The notes under the pieces: model-generated | Told to the model about the DNA's origin: nothing | Databases searched by the model: none | Seen by the model: only the letters and a program-made list of their open reading frames with translations | Part shown: positions 21,801 to 33,800 of the stretch, one piece after another | Position numbering within the stretch: position 1 is the stretch's first letter | Layout: every line of letters starts with the position of its first letter | Program-made: the position numbers and the translations under genes | Source: Haliclona indistincta | Taxonomy: Eukaryota > Porifera > Demospongiae > Haplosclerida > Chalinidae | Direction of reading: 5' to 3' | Assembly: GCA_964017065.1 (NCBI GenBank) | Contig: OZ024783.1 | Location: 14,763,820-14,827,819 of the forward strand | DNA length: 64,000 nucleotides

Positions 21801-24800
21801 TTGACTCCTGTAATTATTGAACGCATGACTGTTTAAAATGGTATTCAGTTAAAACTGAATGAAATATCTGATCATTCTGCTTGCTGTATATCAAATTTAA
21901 GAGGATGTAACTAAATTTGGCTGAATGGAAGCAAGTTGAATGCATTTTAAAATTGCAGGAGAAAAGTGGCCCCTTTTGTCAAATCTGCTCACAATAATTA
22001 TTATGTACAATAAATAATTATTGTCTGCTTTAGATATGCAAATTTTACCCTTTTTATCTCAATAATATGAAATTTAATTTTGTGGAATGAATCAATATCA
22101 GTCACGTCATAAATCAACATAAAGCTCTAAAGAGAAAGGGAATATAAAATTATAGCAGATTACGTGTGAACTAAAACAAAGTACATGTATGCCTAGACTA
22201 CATGCATCATCAACGGTACATCTTAGGCGGCATTTACACGTAGACAATCAGTCCAAAAACGGGGAAATATATTCGGATTCAACTCCATTGTTTTTGCTGT
22301 TTACACTGCTCCATTTTGCAAGCGGAAGTAAATGAAGCAAATGGAATGTGGGTGTGGTGTTTTCATGCGAGAATGGTAGCACTCGCTCATACACATGAAC
22401 TAGCAAATGACACGCTATTTTTCTTTGATAGATGTCGTTTCAGGTGCTAGTATTCTCTGCAAATATGAAGCCTGAAATGTGCTCAAAATAAAAAGTGTGT
22501 CTGTTTCTGGAATGAGTTGAACGAATCTTCCACATGATCACAGATCGTCACTAGCAGTGAGAACTCTAGTACTAGTCTAAGCTGCGTGTAACGATCTAAC
22601 AGTACTCACACAGCTGCATCAACAAAATGTGGCAGGACATATCTTGATCACCTATATCGCGCAGATACACTACTGCGTATATCACTCAGATAAATTGCTG
22701 GCCAGCTTTAAAACGGGCTAGCCGGCTTAGAAACAGGCCGGCCGGCTTTAAAATGGGCTAAATCGGTCCGTAACATTTATACGTGTGTAATCTTGCCAAG
22801 CCAGCCTTTCCAGTTTAGAAACTCAACCTCTTCAATCAGTTACACACATACATTTATACCAACAGACGAACAATGATTTACAACTGGAGACACAAAGGTG
22901 GCCATGCAAAACACAGCAACGAACAAGACACACATAATCAATTGTTCTAAACACAAAGTTCACGGCACTGTTACACGTGCATTTTACATGTCTCCGTTTA
23001 CAAGCCTATTGGCTGCATCATCCATACTAGAATAATCTTTGCTAGTAACTGCTGTTCACAGAAGAATTATTATATAAAGGTCTAGACCTGTCATAATAAA
23101 GCTTATCATAGTGTTAACCTGATAATGAAAGTAAAAGGTTTTACTAAAAGAGTAGAGATAATGCTTGCAAAAGTAAAGAAACAAGATACCGTATAGCCAG
23201 TTATTTTCGGCTGGATTTTATTTTCGATCCCCGACTGCAGTTCGAAAATTAAATCCACGATAATTTGAATCATACCAAAAATAAACGCTACCGTAAATTT
23301 CCCTAGCAACACCCTGTCACCACATGGATCAAGCCTGGAGATCATAGTGCGAGATGTCGATTGAAAACTACTTCAAGTGTCTGCCTACTCCTCAGGAAAG
23401 CGTTTTGCCAAACCCGCAAGGTAGCCTGTCGCTCTCTATTCCACCTAGAGCTATAGCGGCAGCAAACCGGGCTGTGACCAGGGTGATGCAGCTGCAGAGC
23501 TCAGCAAAAGGAAGCGCCGAGGAAAATACATCGTCTATTCTCCAGAACAAAGAGCAGAAATAGGACGGTATGCTGTGCAGCATGGAGTTGCTTCTACCAG
23601 ACGGTTTTTTTTTCAAGAAAATTTGGTGCGCGAATTAACGATAGTACCATTAGTGGCATGAAGAAAGCGTACATAATGGAGAGAGAGCAGAATCGTGAAA
23701 AAAGATGTGAGTGACGAGGAGATAATAAAATTGCCTGCAAAGAAAAGAGGGAGACATGTACTGTTAGGAGAGAGGTTAGAAGGGTCTGTACAGAAGTATG
23801 TGCTGCAAGTTCGCGAGGGCGGAGGAGCTATCAATACAGCAATTGTTGTGGCAGGTGCAAAGGGAATCATCTAGAGCTTAGATAAGACACGGCTGGTAGA
23901 GTATGGTGGCTATTTTGTCCTAACTAGGTCATGGGCCAAGTCTTTATTGAAAAGAATGAAGTTCACAAGGCGTAGAGCGACCACTAAATGTGGCATTCCA
24001 CCACACATTTTCAGAGAAGTGAAAATACAATTTTTTGCAGGATGTGATTGATAATTATTGTAAAGATGGAGGAAATTCCTCCATCTTTAATTTTTAATTG
24101 GGACCAGACTGGTTTGCATTTAGTCCCATCTTCGAGTTGGACCATGGCAAGAAAGGGCTCAAAGCGTGTGGAAATGATAGGGATGGAGGATAAAAGGCAA
24201 ATCACGGCTATTTTTTTTGTCGCACATTGTGCGGCGAATTTGTTCCTGTACAACTTATTTATACTGTAAAAACTAACAGGTGTCACCCATCTTACTCCTT
24301 CCCTGCTGACTGGAGTATTACTCACTCTCATAACCACTGGTCAAACTAAAGTACGATGCTGACATATATTGAAGACATCATTGTTCCTTATTAGGGAGGC
24401 ACGATAGTGCCTCCCTATGTAGGGTTGAACGAGAAAACAAGATGGCGGCTACATACAATGTATTAGCGTTCAAACGCTGATATTTCGCCTGGTGATGAAT
24501 TTTATATGTCCAAAGACACTTAAATCTGCTATCTGGCGTTGCCCCATCTTACAGTAGCAAGGAGATTGCTCGAGATTGTTACTAAAGTGACGAACCTGGA
24601 AACGGTGAAAATCGAGTTTCGTTTTCTTCTTTCTTCTTTCTTTCTTCTTTCTTTCTTCCACTCGCCTAGCACCTTTACGTGAGTAGTGCCGAGACCAAAA
24701 CACCCACGAACAGTCGTGAAATTCTCCTGGAATGTGCCTTTTGAACTTAGTTTTTAGCGAAACGGCGATATAAATTCCGCGATTTCTCGATCGTGTTCCA

Positions 24801-27800
24801 TTGTCAGCTAAGTGTTAGACGCCATTAATAATTATAGTGATTGCGCAATACGCATGTGACCAAGCTGTGGTTAGCGCACGTGACCAAGCACAAGCTTGAG
24901 TATTGCCACGTCACGGAGAACACATATTTGTCTGAAGTCTTCGAAGAACGGTAAGCTAGCAAGCGCAGAATCACCATTCTGCCTTGCCAGATAATTATAA
25001 CCGCCGTAAACAAGTGTGGGCGGGGCTCGTATGCACTGTATTCATGCATGCGTAGACGAGCTGATATCTACAGCATAACAATTATTTAGCTACAAGTTTA
25101 AAATTGTTAATAATAAAGAAAAGCCATCAACAACAGGAAAACCAAACCAATGGTGGAAACAAAGATGGCACAGTAATTGCATGATAGAGAACTGCACTTC
25201 ACTGAAAAAGAAAAAGGACACAAACAAGAAAATTAAAAAGATTTCTATCGAAATCAGAAGGATGTAGGGTTGTGAAATCTACCACTGGTCAACAATGTAA
25301 ACTAACAAGGAACAAGCATGGAATGGTAACACGATTGACTTGCTAACAGACCATAGATCCCTACATCAGTGGCTGTACATAAGCTGTCACAAGCTGAATG
25401 CACATCAGGTGTCAGTCAACAGCAACTAGCCGAACTAGCTATAGCCAACCACAGCAGCCACTGATGTAGGGATCTATGGTCTGTTAGCAAGTCAATCGTG
25501 TTACCATTCCATGCTTGTTCCTTGTTAGTTTACATTGTTGACCAGTGGTAGATTTCACAACCCTACATCCTTCTGATTTCGATAGAAATCTTTTTAATTT
25601 TTGTCAAGAGGGTTCGTGAAGATATGGATACCAATGACGATCAAGCTGCATTGGCTTTGTTTGATCATTTCAAAGGTCAATTGACTGCTAACGTCACAGC
25701 TGCTTTGGAAAAGCACAACATCCACTCGGTTCTCATACCAGCAACTTGCACAGACCGTCTGAAACCACTTGATATATCTGTGAACAAGAGTGCAAAGGTT
25801 TTGCTTAGATCTGAATTTCAGAAGTGGTATGCTGCACAGATCAGTAGTCAGCAAGCCACTGATGGTACATTCAATGTGGTTGACATGTCTGGACCTCGGA
25901 TGAAATGCGTTGGCGCTCAATGGCTGGTTTGTCTGTATGAGCATTTCTTGGAATCTCCAGAAATTATCATCAATGGATTTCTAGCCAGTGGCATACCACA
26001 ATTTATTGACAACAACAAGCCTTACATGGTTGAGGTAGACAAGAGCAAAAGAGACAAGGAGATAGACAAGAGTAAAAGAGACAAGGAGGTAGGCAAAAGT
26101 ACTATGGACATGGAGGAAGACGAAAGTCCTAGTGATGACAGTTCAGAAGAATACAGTTCAGGAGATTCAGAAGACGACACCTCCATGTCAGACAGTGAAG
26201 ACGACTAGTCACTCTAGTTTATGTTAATGATCATTATTATAGCAGCTATGTATCTCGAGACTCATATTTGAACAGTTTGTAACTGAATGAATGAATACAT
26301 GTTTAGTTACAAAAATCTGCATGCTAGACCCTATTGGAGTCTACTCGTCAGCTTTTCAACTTCTTTCTTGCTGCCCTTGAATGTTAGCAAGCATGGAATC
26401 TCTAGTCCACCCTGGAGTAAATCGGCTGAGTGTCTTCTACGTCCAGATACTTCGCAAGTAATAGTACCACCTCGTCGAATAAACAGCGAGCACACACACG
26501 ATGTTTTGCGATGTGGATGTCCAACTGTGATGAATTCGTCACTTTTTTCTTGTTCTTTTTTTTCGGTTTGATTGAGTTCACATGGTCTTGGCTCTTGACA
26601 ACAGCCACAGCATAACGGTCTATAATATTGGTAGATTCCAGAACACAGGCAAGCTTCTCACCAACTCTGGGTTTCCATAGTTCTTGATAGATATGGTAGC
26701 CCCGGACACAACTTGAAATAGCCACCGTCTCTTCAGTACGCTCTCCCGCTATCAAAACTTAGGCGAAAAAAAGTTACGTTGTAACCTATTTTTGAATCGG
26801 ATTTTATTTTCGAACGGTCAAAGCGCTTCGAAAATTAGATCCGATCTAAAATTTTATGTACGAAATAATTATTTGACCATCGAAAAAAAACGGCCATATG
26901 GTAGGTAACACTTAACCCAAGCTAGTATCCCTAAATTTATCAAAATAAGAATTTCATATTATAAAGATTTGAACATCATGGGCCAATTTAAGGGTGCTTG
27001 ACTGCTTGCAACTAATTATTATTCACGGCACTGCGCATTGCTATGGTCAGTGTTTTAGGACAACTAAAGCAGCAGACAGCAGGCGCGTTTCCACGATAGG
27101 GGTGCTCTAGCACCCCCATCCCCATTGAAGTTTTAAATTATTTATTGCATCAAAGGACACTGTGGCTATAAATTTATCATAACTGTTATTGCAACGAACT
27201 TAGAAGCTGCCAATATCCCACTCTAAGGTAGTGTAGGCTGTTTTTCCATTAGTTCAGTGATGAACAAATCCGATAGTAGTGACGAAAATGACATAATTTA
27301 ACGAATAAATAAATATTAATTAGATTTTGCACGCGCACCTCCCTTTCCTCATTTCTGGACAGAGAGGTATTAGCAGTATAGCAAGTGCGTCTTGATAGCC
27401 ACTCGTATCATGAAATTTAATAGACTGGCTTGTTAGCAAAAAACGAAGGGAGCGCATCAACGTGTTTATGCATAAAGTACTTTGGTGAATACTTCTGTGA
27501 GCTCAATAATCCAGTAATGCAGGCTTCAGCAAAGCTACAATTGAGTAACAGAGTGATTTTTACGATAGTGCACCTAGAAAGCACCGCTGCCTGTCGAGCA
27601 ACAATTTTCACAGTAGTGTGGCATTTATTCAGAAAAATCGTTGTTACGATGTAGCCCTCGTGTAGCCAACGTGTAGCCTAGTCTCTCGCGCCAGACCCAA
27701 CCCAAGGGAAGGGTCTGGTAAAACATTATTGAATGCGCTGTGCCACAGGAATGTGAAATATGCACCGTAGCCATGGTAACATGCACTAGTACGTATGCGC

Positions 27801-30800
27801 ACTGTTTGAGATCGAGACCATACAAGCCAAAACAAGCTGCATGGCATACATGAGCTATGGCAGTGCTTTTTAGCCTGCGTCTCCATTGAACTAGCTGCAC
27901 AGTCTACCGTGGTGCTTGCTGCGTACATCCTGCACGTCATGGCTACTCGTTAGTACAAGCGCGCTCGTGACAACTCAATTTGATTGACTTGCCCGAATTT
28001 CTGGCAATGGGCACAACGCGTTTAATAACGTTTTATCAGACCCTTCCATTGGGTTGGGTCTGGCGCGCGAGACTATACGAATAGCCCAAGGGTACTAATC
28101 TCACAGGCCAGATGTTCCGAGAGTGGGAACATCTGGTCACTAACGCCAGGTTTTTGTGGCACTTTGGAATGTAATCAAACGACATGTCACGCTTTGAGTC
28201 ACGTGTTTAGTCGACATCACTAGTTTAGTTAGCAAGCGCGTAGCATGTTAACAGGCTTTTAGCATGCTCAAATACTTCTTAGAGCGATACCAACCTCGTT
28301 GGCTACAATCGCGACGTTGATGATTGCTGGAGCAGCGGGGGCAACAAGAGAACCGTTGCACGAACATGAATCTCGTAGAATACACTGTCAGCAGCATCGA
28401 CAACAATGAATATAGCAGGCACTATCCATCGCTAGTAAGACTTTTCACGACAGACACGCCAGTTTTGCCAGCTAACAAGCTCTGTCAACAGCTTCATGCG
28501 CAATTGCGCCCTGTAGTCACGTGAAAACCTGTGCAATTGACTGCTTATCAGGGCGCTGGAATGTTGGCGTTGCTCACAAAAACCTGGCAGGCGTTAGTGA
28601 CTAGACGTCCCCACACTCGGAACGTCTATAGTACAAAATATATGAGCTCAAGTGTGCACAGTTTACACTCCAGATCAAGGCAGGTAATATTCCAGAACAA
28701 TCTACTGAAAATAGCTGAAACAAGTTTTCTGCTGTTACAGTGATTGGACAAAATTTGTGTGTATTGTAGCCAGAGTTTGCATATTGCAGCCACCGTCTCA
28801 ATTTCTTTACATTATTAAACGAATGATGCTCAAAAATGATAGTAATGCTGTTTTGATCACGTTGGTGCTTTCTTGGGTGAATAATTTTGCCAACCAATTC
28901 TCTATCTCTCTATCTTCATCTCTCTATGCTGCAAAACTAAAAGAGGTAAGGGTGGGGTAAGGTAGTTTAAACGAAAGCTCCTGGGTAGTATAATCCATTT
29001 CACAACATACTTACCGTTCAAATTGTCTTCTAAAGACGTAGCTGACCAGGAAAGTTGCAATGTATTTTGGTTTACCCTGCGTGCAGCAATGTCAGCATTA
29101 CATCACAAGTAAAGTAAAAAGCTTTAATAAAAAAACTAAAAAGTGTAGGGATGACGCTTGCAAAAGCAAAGGAACAAGGTGGGATGATGCTTGCAAAAGT
29201 AAAGGAACAAGATGGGATGATGCTTGCAAAAGTAAAAGTCCCAAGTATCCTACATCAGCGGCTTGCTGCGACAACATGCAACTGACAAAATTAATGTGGA
29301 ATCCTCTTCCTATACCTTTTACAACGATCATTACTCAATCGGACTGCGTCCTCCAAAACACAGATACCTCTAGTTATCTACAACCGTCAATTACTTCATC
29401 GGACTGCGCCCTCCAAACACAGCTACCTTCAGCTTATTTACAACTGTCAACTACTTCATCGGACTGCGTCCTCAAAAACACAGTTACCTCTAGTTATATA
29501 CAACTGTCAACTACTTCATCGGATTGCATCCTCCTAAACACAGATACTGACCTCAGTCTAGTTATTTACAACCATCAATTACTTCATCGGACTGCGTCCT
29601 CCTTCAAGCCGCTGATGTAGGGATATTTGAGACTTTTACTTTTGCAAGCATCATCCCATCTTGTTCCTTTACTTTTGCAAGCATCATCCCATCTTGTTCC
29701 CTTACTTTTGCAAGCATCATCCCATCTTGTACCTTTATTTTTGCAAGCTCATCCCTACACCTTTTAGTAAAACTTTTTTACTTAACTTGTTTTTGTTAAT
29801 GCCGTGTTCTTTCACAAAACATTTTGTGCAGCGTCGAATATTCCTTGTTGGATAGCAATGGTTGCTATGCTCTAAGCCGGTTAGAGACCTCGGCCAATGG
29901 GATCTACGCGGTATAGAAACCCTCGCGTCGCCATAGAACCCTCGCGCTACGCGCTCGGGTTCTAAATGGCTTCCTCTCGGGTTTGTATACCGCGTAGATC
30001 CCTAGGCCTCGGTCTCTATCCTATACAGAGAGATCTGTATAATTATTTTTTAAAACTCTCTTTTTTAAGCTCTCAGAGCTAATCACATGCTTTATGCCAG
30101 CCACCTTGAGGATCTTGGCATCGATAAAGCTATGAACAAGACAAGACTGAAGCTTCAGTAACTTGAGCATTTTCCTGATGCTCAAGAACGCAAGAAGGTT
30201 AATGTTTTTAAGAAAGGCATAGAAATTAAGAGATGCCATGAAAGAGCGAGATTTCTCAGAAGATGTAGAAATTTGGCTAAAGCAGCAACAATAATCCGAA
30301 ACGACATGGTTAGTCATGAAGTATTCAATTTTAATGGCCCTTTTCCACCAAAATGTCAAAAAAATTATCTATAGCATGCAGTCTGCTTATTTAATGTTCA
30401 CTGATGCAAAGGAGATTGCTCACATTATTGCAAGTGCGGCAAAGCCAGTCTTGTTTGTTCACCTCTTTGTAATTGTAAATGCAATTCATAGTGATGTGTT
30501 AGTTGTATCAACAATGTTATGATCCATTGATTTATATTATAATTATCATGCTATCACAAAAATGTTAATTAAGAATCAACATTATTTTATTAAAAGTTGG
30601 ACGATAGCGGCCGTTTTGTTTTTTTCACACTTGTGAAAAAAATTTTGGGTGGCTCCCCCTCTGATAATAATAATTATTAGTATAGCCTTAGTAATCCTCA
30701 TGTTAAATTTGGTGCTTTTATCCACCCGGGAACAATAATTTCACTAAGCCACCTGACTACAAGCAATGTTCACAGCAGACAACGAGCAAATCTTCACTGA

Positions 30801-33800
30801 TTTGCCTGTCAGACTTGGTAAGAAAGCTAGTTTAAGCTTAGCTAATGTTGCATGTAGTACGTACGTGCACGTACAGAGCCGATCAAGTGTAGTCACTCCG
30901 CAGTGACCTGAATAGTTCTCTTTACAGTAATAGTGTATTAGCATAAGTGCCAACTAAGTCATTAATTAAAAAAAGATTTCACAAAACCCTCGGCGTGTTG
31001 CACATTGTAGAGTTAGCTCCTTAGTTATGGTTTTCAGAAGGAGCTTTGCAGCTAAAGCCAACATGCTTGCTATTGAAACTGTACTGCTAACCAGAAGACA
31101 GCAAAGTGCTGACCACAAGGACAAGGTGTGTTAAGGTGGTGGTATACCCGTTTTTATGAATATTAATGAGCGACTTTATTTTATCTGCAGCTCGTGACAG
31201 AGCAACGCTAGCAGCGTGAAACTCTCTCAGATGCATCAATGAGTGTGTCTCAATGTATATTGCAGCTTGAAACGTTGCACAATATTCTACACCAAGGAAT
31301 AATGTAGGAACAATCGACATCGTACAGATACGCATTTTTCTAGCCAAAAATCTCTCCTGACTAACCGTGCAGCAAAGGTTACCAGCTGAAATTCGATTCT
31401 TATAAACCATTTCTAGGTGTTGAAGAAGAGTTTTCTGCATTTACTTTTCTGATTTTAAGAAAAACAATTTTACATTCTAAATCATGGCTGATTTTGCAGT
31501 GACGTCCATGTTTGTCGATGCATAGAACAGCTACGTTCAGTGTGGGTCAACAAAACTCTTCGTCAGCACCTAGAAATGGTTTATAAGAGTCGAATTTCAG
31601 CTGGTAACCTTTGCTGCATGGTTAGTCAGGAGAGATTTTTGGCTAGAAAAATGCGTATCTGTACGATGTCGATTGTTCCTACATTATTCCTTGGTGTAGA
31701 ATATTGTGCACCGTTTCAAGCTGCATTATACATTGAGACACACTCATTGATGCATCAGAGCGAGTTTCACGCTGCTAGCGTTGCTCTGTCACGAGCTGCA
31801 GATAAAAAAAGTCGCTCCTTAATATTCATAAAAACGGGTATACCGCCACCTTAAGTGGGCGTGACCGTGAACACTGAGTAGTAGCCATTGCTTTTGGCTT
31901 CGATAGGCTTTTTCTTGATATGTTTACGCACCCCCCGAGCTGTCCTGCATGAAGTTTAGATGGAATCTACAAGTACCTAGGTAGTCAACTATGTGCGCTT
32001 TTATAGTCAGAGAGGCCCAAGATGGCTGTCAAAGTGAGCCAGCCATACACATGTATATAACTCGAGAACGAAAGCACTTTAGCAAAATCCACAAGTCACA
32101 TATTGCAAGCCATTGTCGTGCTAAGCCTGTTCATACCTTTACCGAGTTTCAGAAGTGAGCAATGGTCTCTGCAGCTCGATGGACAGAACGAACGAATGAG
32201 TGAATGAACGAACGATTGACAAACCAAGTACCGTAACCCTCGCGCATGTGCCGAGGGTTAATAAAAAAACAAGTAATGAAACATTTTAACAACATTGCTT
32301 AACCCTTCAAGTGCGGACAGCAATTCTAGCCTCTATTTTGTGAATTTCACTAACCTTTGAAACCATTAGACAGACAAACTAGCGCTGTGATCACCGTTAA
32401 TATGCAAAATCAACTTGCACAACGTGCGGGCTTGTTGTCAATGACAATTGCGGTTAACCACGCCCACTTGACGATCTACCAACTGTCGTGTGCTAGAATC
32501 ACTCTCACCGGAGCAAAAAACGCCGCTTGTTTGGTCAAAACAGCACGTGTGAGACAAAGTTAGTGCACGCATGGTTGCTTTTTATGTCAAGAAGCCCCTG
32601 GAGACCCAGTGGTGCAAGGTGATCCCGCCATAGCTCTGCTTGGCGGGGCCGCAGGCCCCGCCAATGGCTCGCAATCACACCCCACATAGCTGTATTTGGT
32701 CTATAGGTGAAATAAACTATCTTCGAATTTTAACGCCCACTTCCGGTGACGTCAAACTTGCCGGGCGACTATAGTTGCCCGCCGCATGTGAAGGGTTAAT
32801 ACAATGAAATTTCTTTTTGATTTTTTTCAAGAGATTTTTTTGGTACATGTATCGAAAAAGTATGGAAACAAGATTGTGGACTTCGGTATGTAAACATGCA
32901 AGATTTAAAATAAAAATGACTATAACAATAGCTACCTCCCTATGTAGGGTTGAACGGGAAAATAAGATGGCGGCTACATACAATGTATTAGCGTTCAAAC
33001 GCTGATATCTCGCCTGGTGATGAATTGTATACGTCAAAAGACACTTAGATCTGCTCCCTGACGTTGCCCCATCTTACAGTAGCAAGGAGATTGCTCGAAA
33101 TTGTTACTAAAGTGACGAACCTGGAAACGGTGAAAATCCAGTTTCGTCATCTTCGTTTTCTTCTTTCTTTCTTTCTTTCTTCAGCGCGTCTAGCGCCTTT
33201 ACGCGAGCAATGCCGAGACCAAAACACCCACGAACAGTCGTCAAATTCTCCTGGGAGGTGCCTTTTGAACTTAGTTTTTAGCGTAACGGCGATATAAATT
33301 CAGCGATTTCTCGATCGTGATCCATTGTCAGCTAAGTATTAGACGCCATTATTGTGATTGCGCAATAGGCACGTGACCAAGCAGTGGTTAGCGCACGTGA
33401 GCAAGCACTAGCTTGAGTATCGCCGCGCCGTATGGATCACGGAGAACACATATTTGTCTAGAGTCTTCGAAGAACGGTAAGCTCGTATAGGATCACCATA
33501 TGCATTCTGCGCTTGCCTGATAATTATAACCGCCGTACAGGTCTACAAGCAAGCGTGGGCGGGGCTCATGTCCACTGCATGCATGCATGCGTAGGCGAGC
33601 TGATATAACAATTATTTTTAGCTACAAGTTTAACTTAATAATAAAGAAAACCATCAGCAACAGGAAAACTAAACCAATTGTGGAAACAAAGACAGCTCAG
33701 TACGAGCATGATATTGAACTGCACTTCACTGAAAAAGAAAAAAGGACACAAACAAGAAAATTAAAAAGATTTCTATCGAAATCAAAAGGATGTAGGGTTG

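Larger units (their letters stand above)
23187..26903 (+). mobile_element. Pogo-type DNA transposon with two convergent genes, nested in RabA intron
   Basis: The ends are TACCGTATAGCC(A)GTTATTTTCG and the inverse CGAAAAAAAACGGCCATATGGTA, with further ATTTTATTTTCGA motifs inside both ends. A TA start fits a TA target site as in Tc1/mariner/pogo elements. It holds a plus-strand DDE transposase remnant (23354-26208, interrupted by an F1 element) and a minus-strand HIRAN-like frame (26331-26755). Without the F1 insertion the element is about 2.5 kb. Confidence 0.72.

Noticed and set aside
29060..29620. 186-codon frame as a gene
   Set aside because: It is explained by tandem repeats with unit sizes divisible by three inside a palindrome; kept only as a finding.
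30415..30490. Cys-rich CXC-like string
   Set aside because: Surrounding frames have stops, and no splice or start evidence supports a gene.
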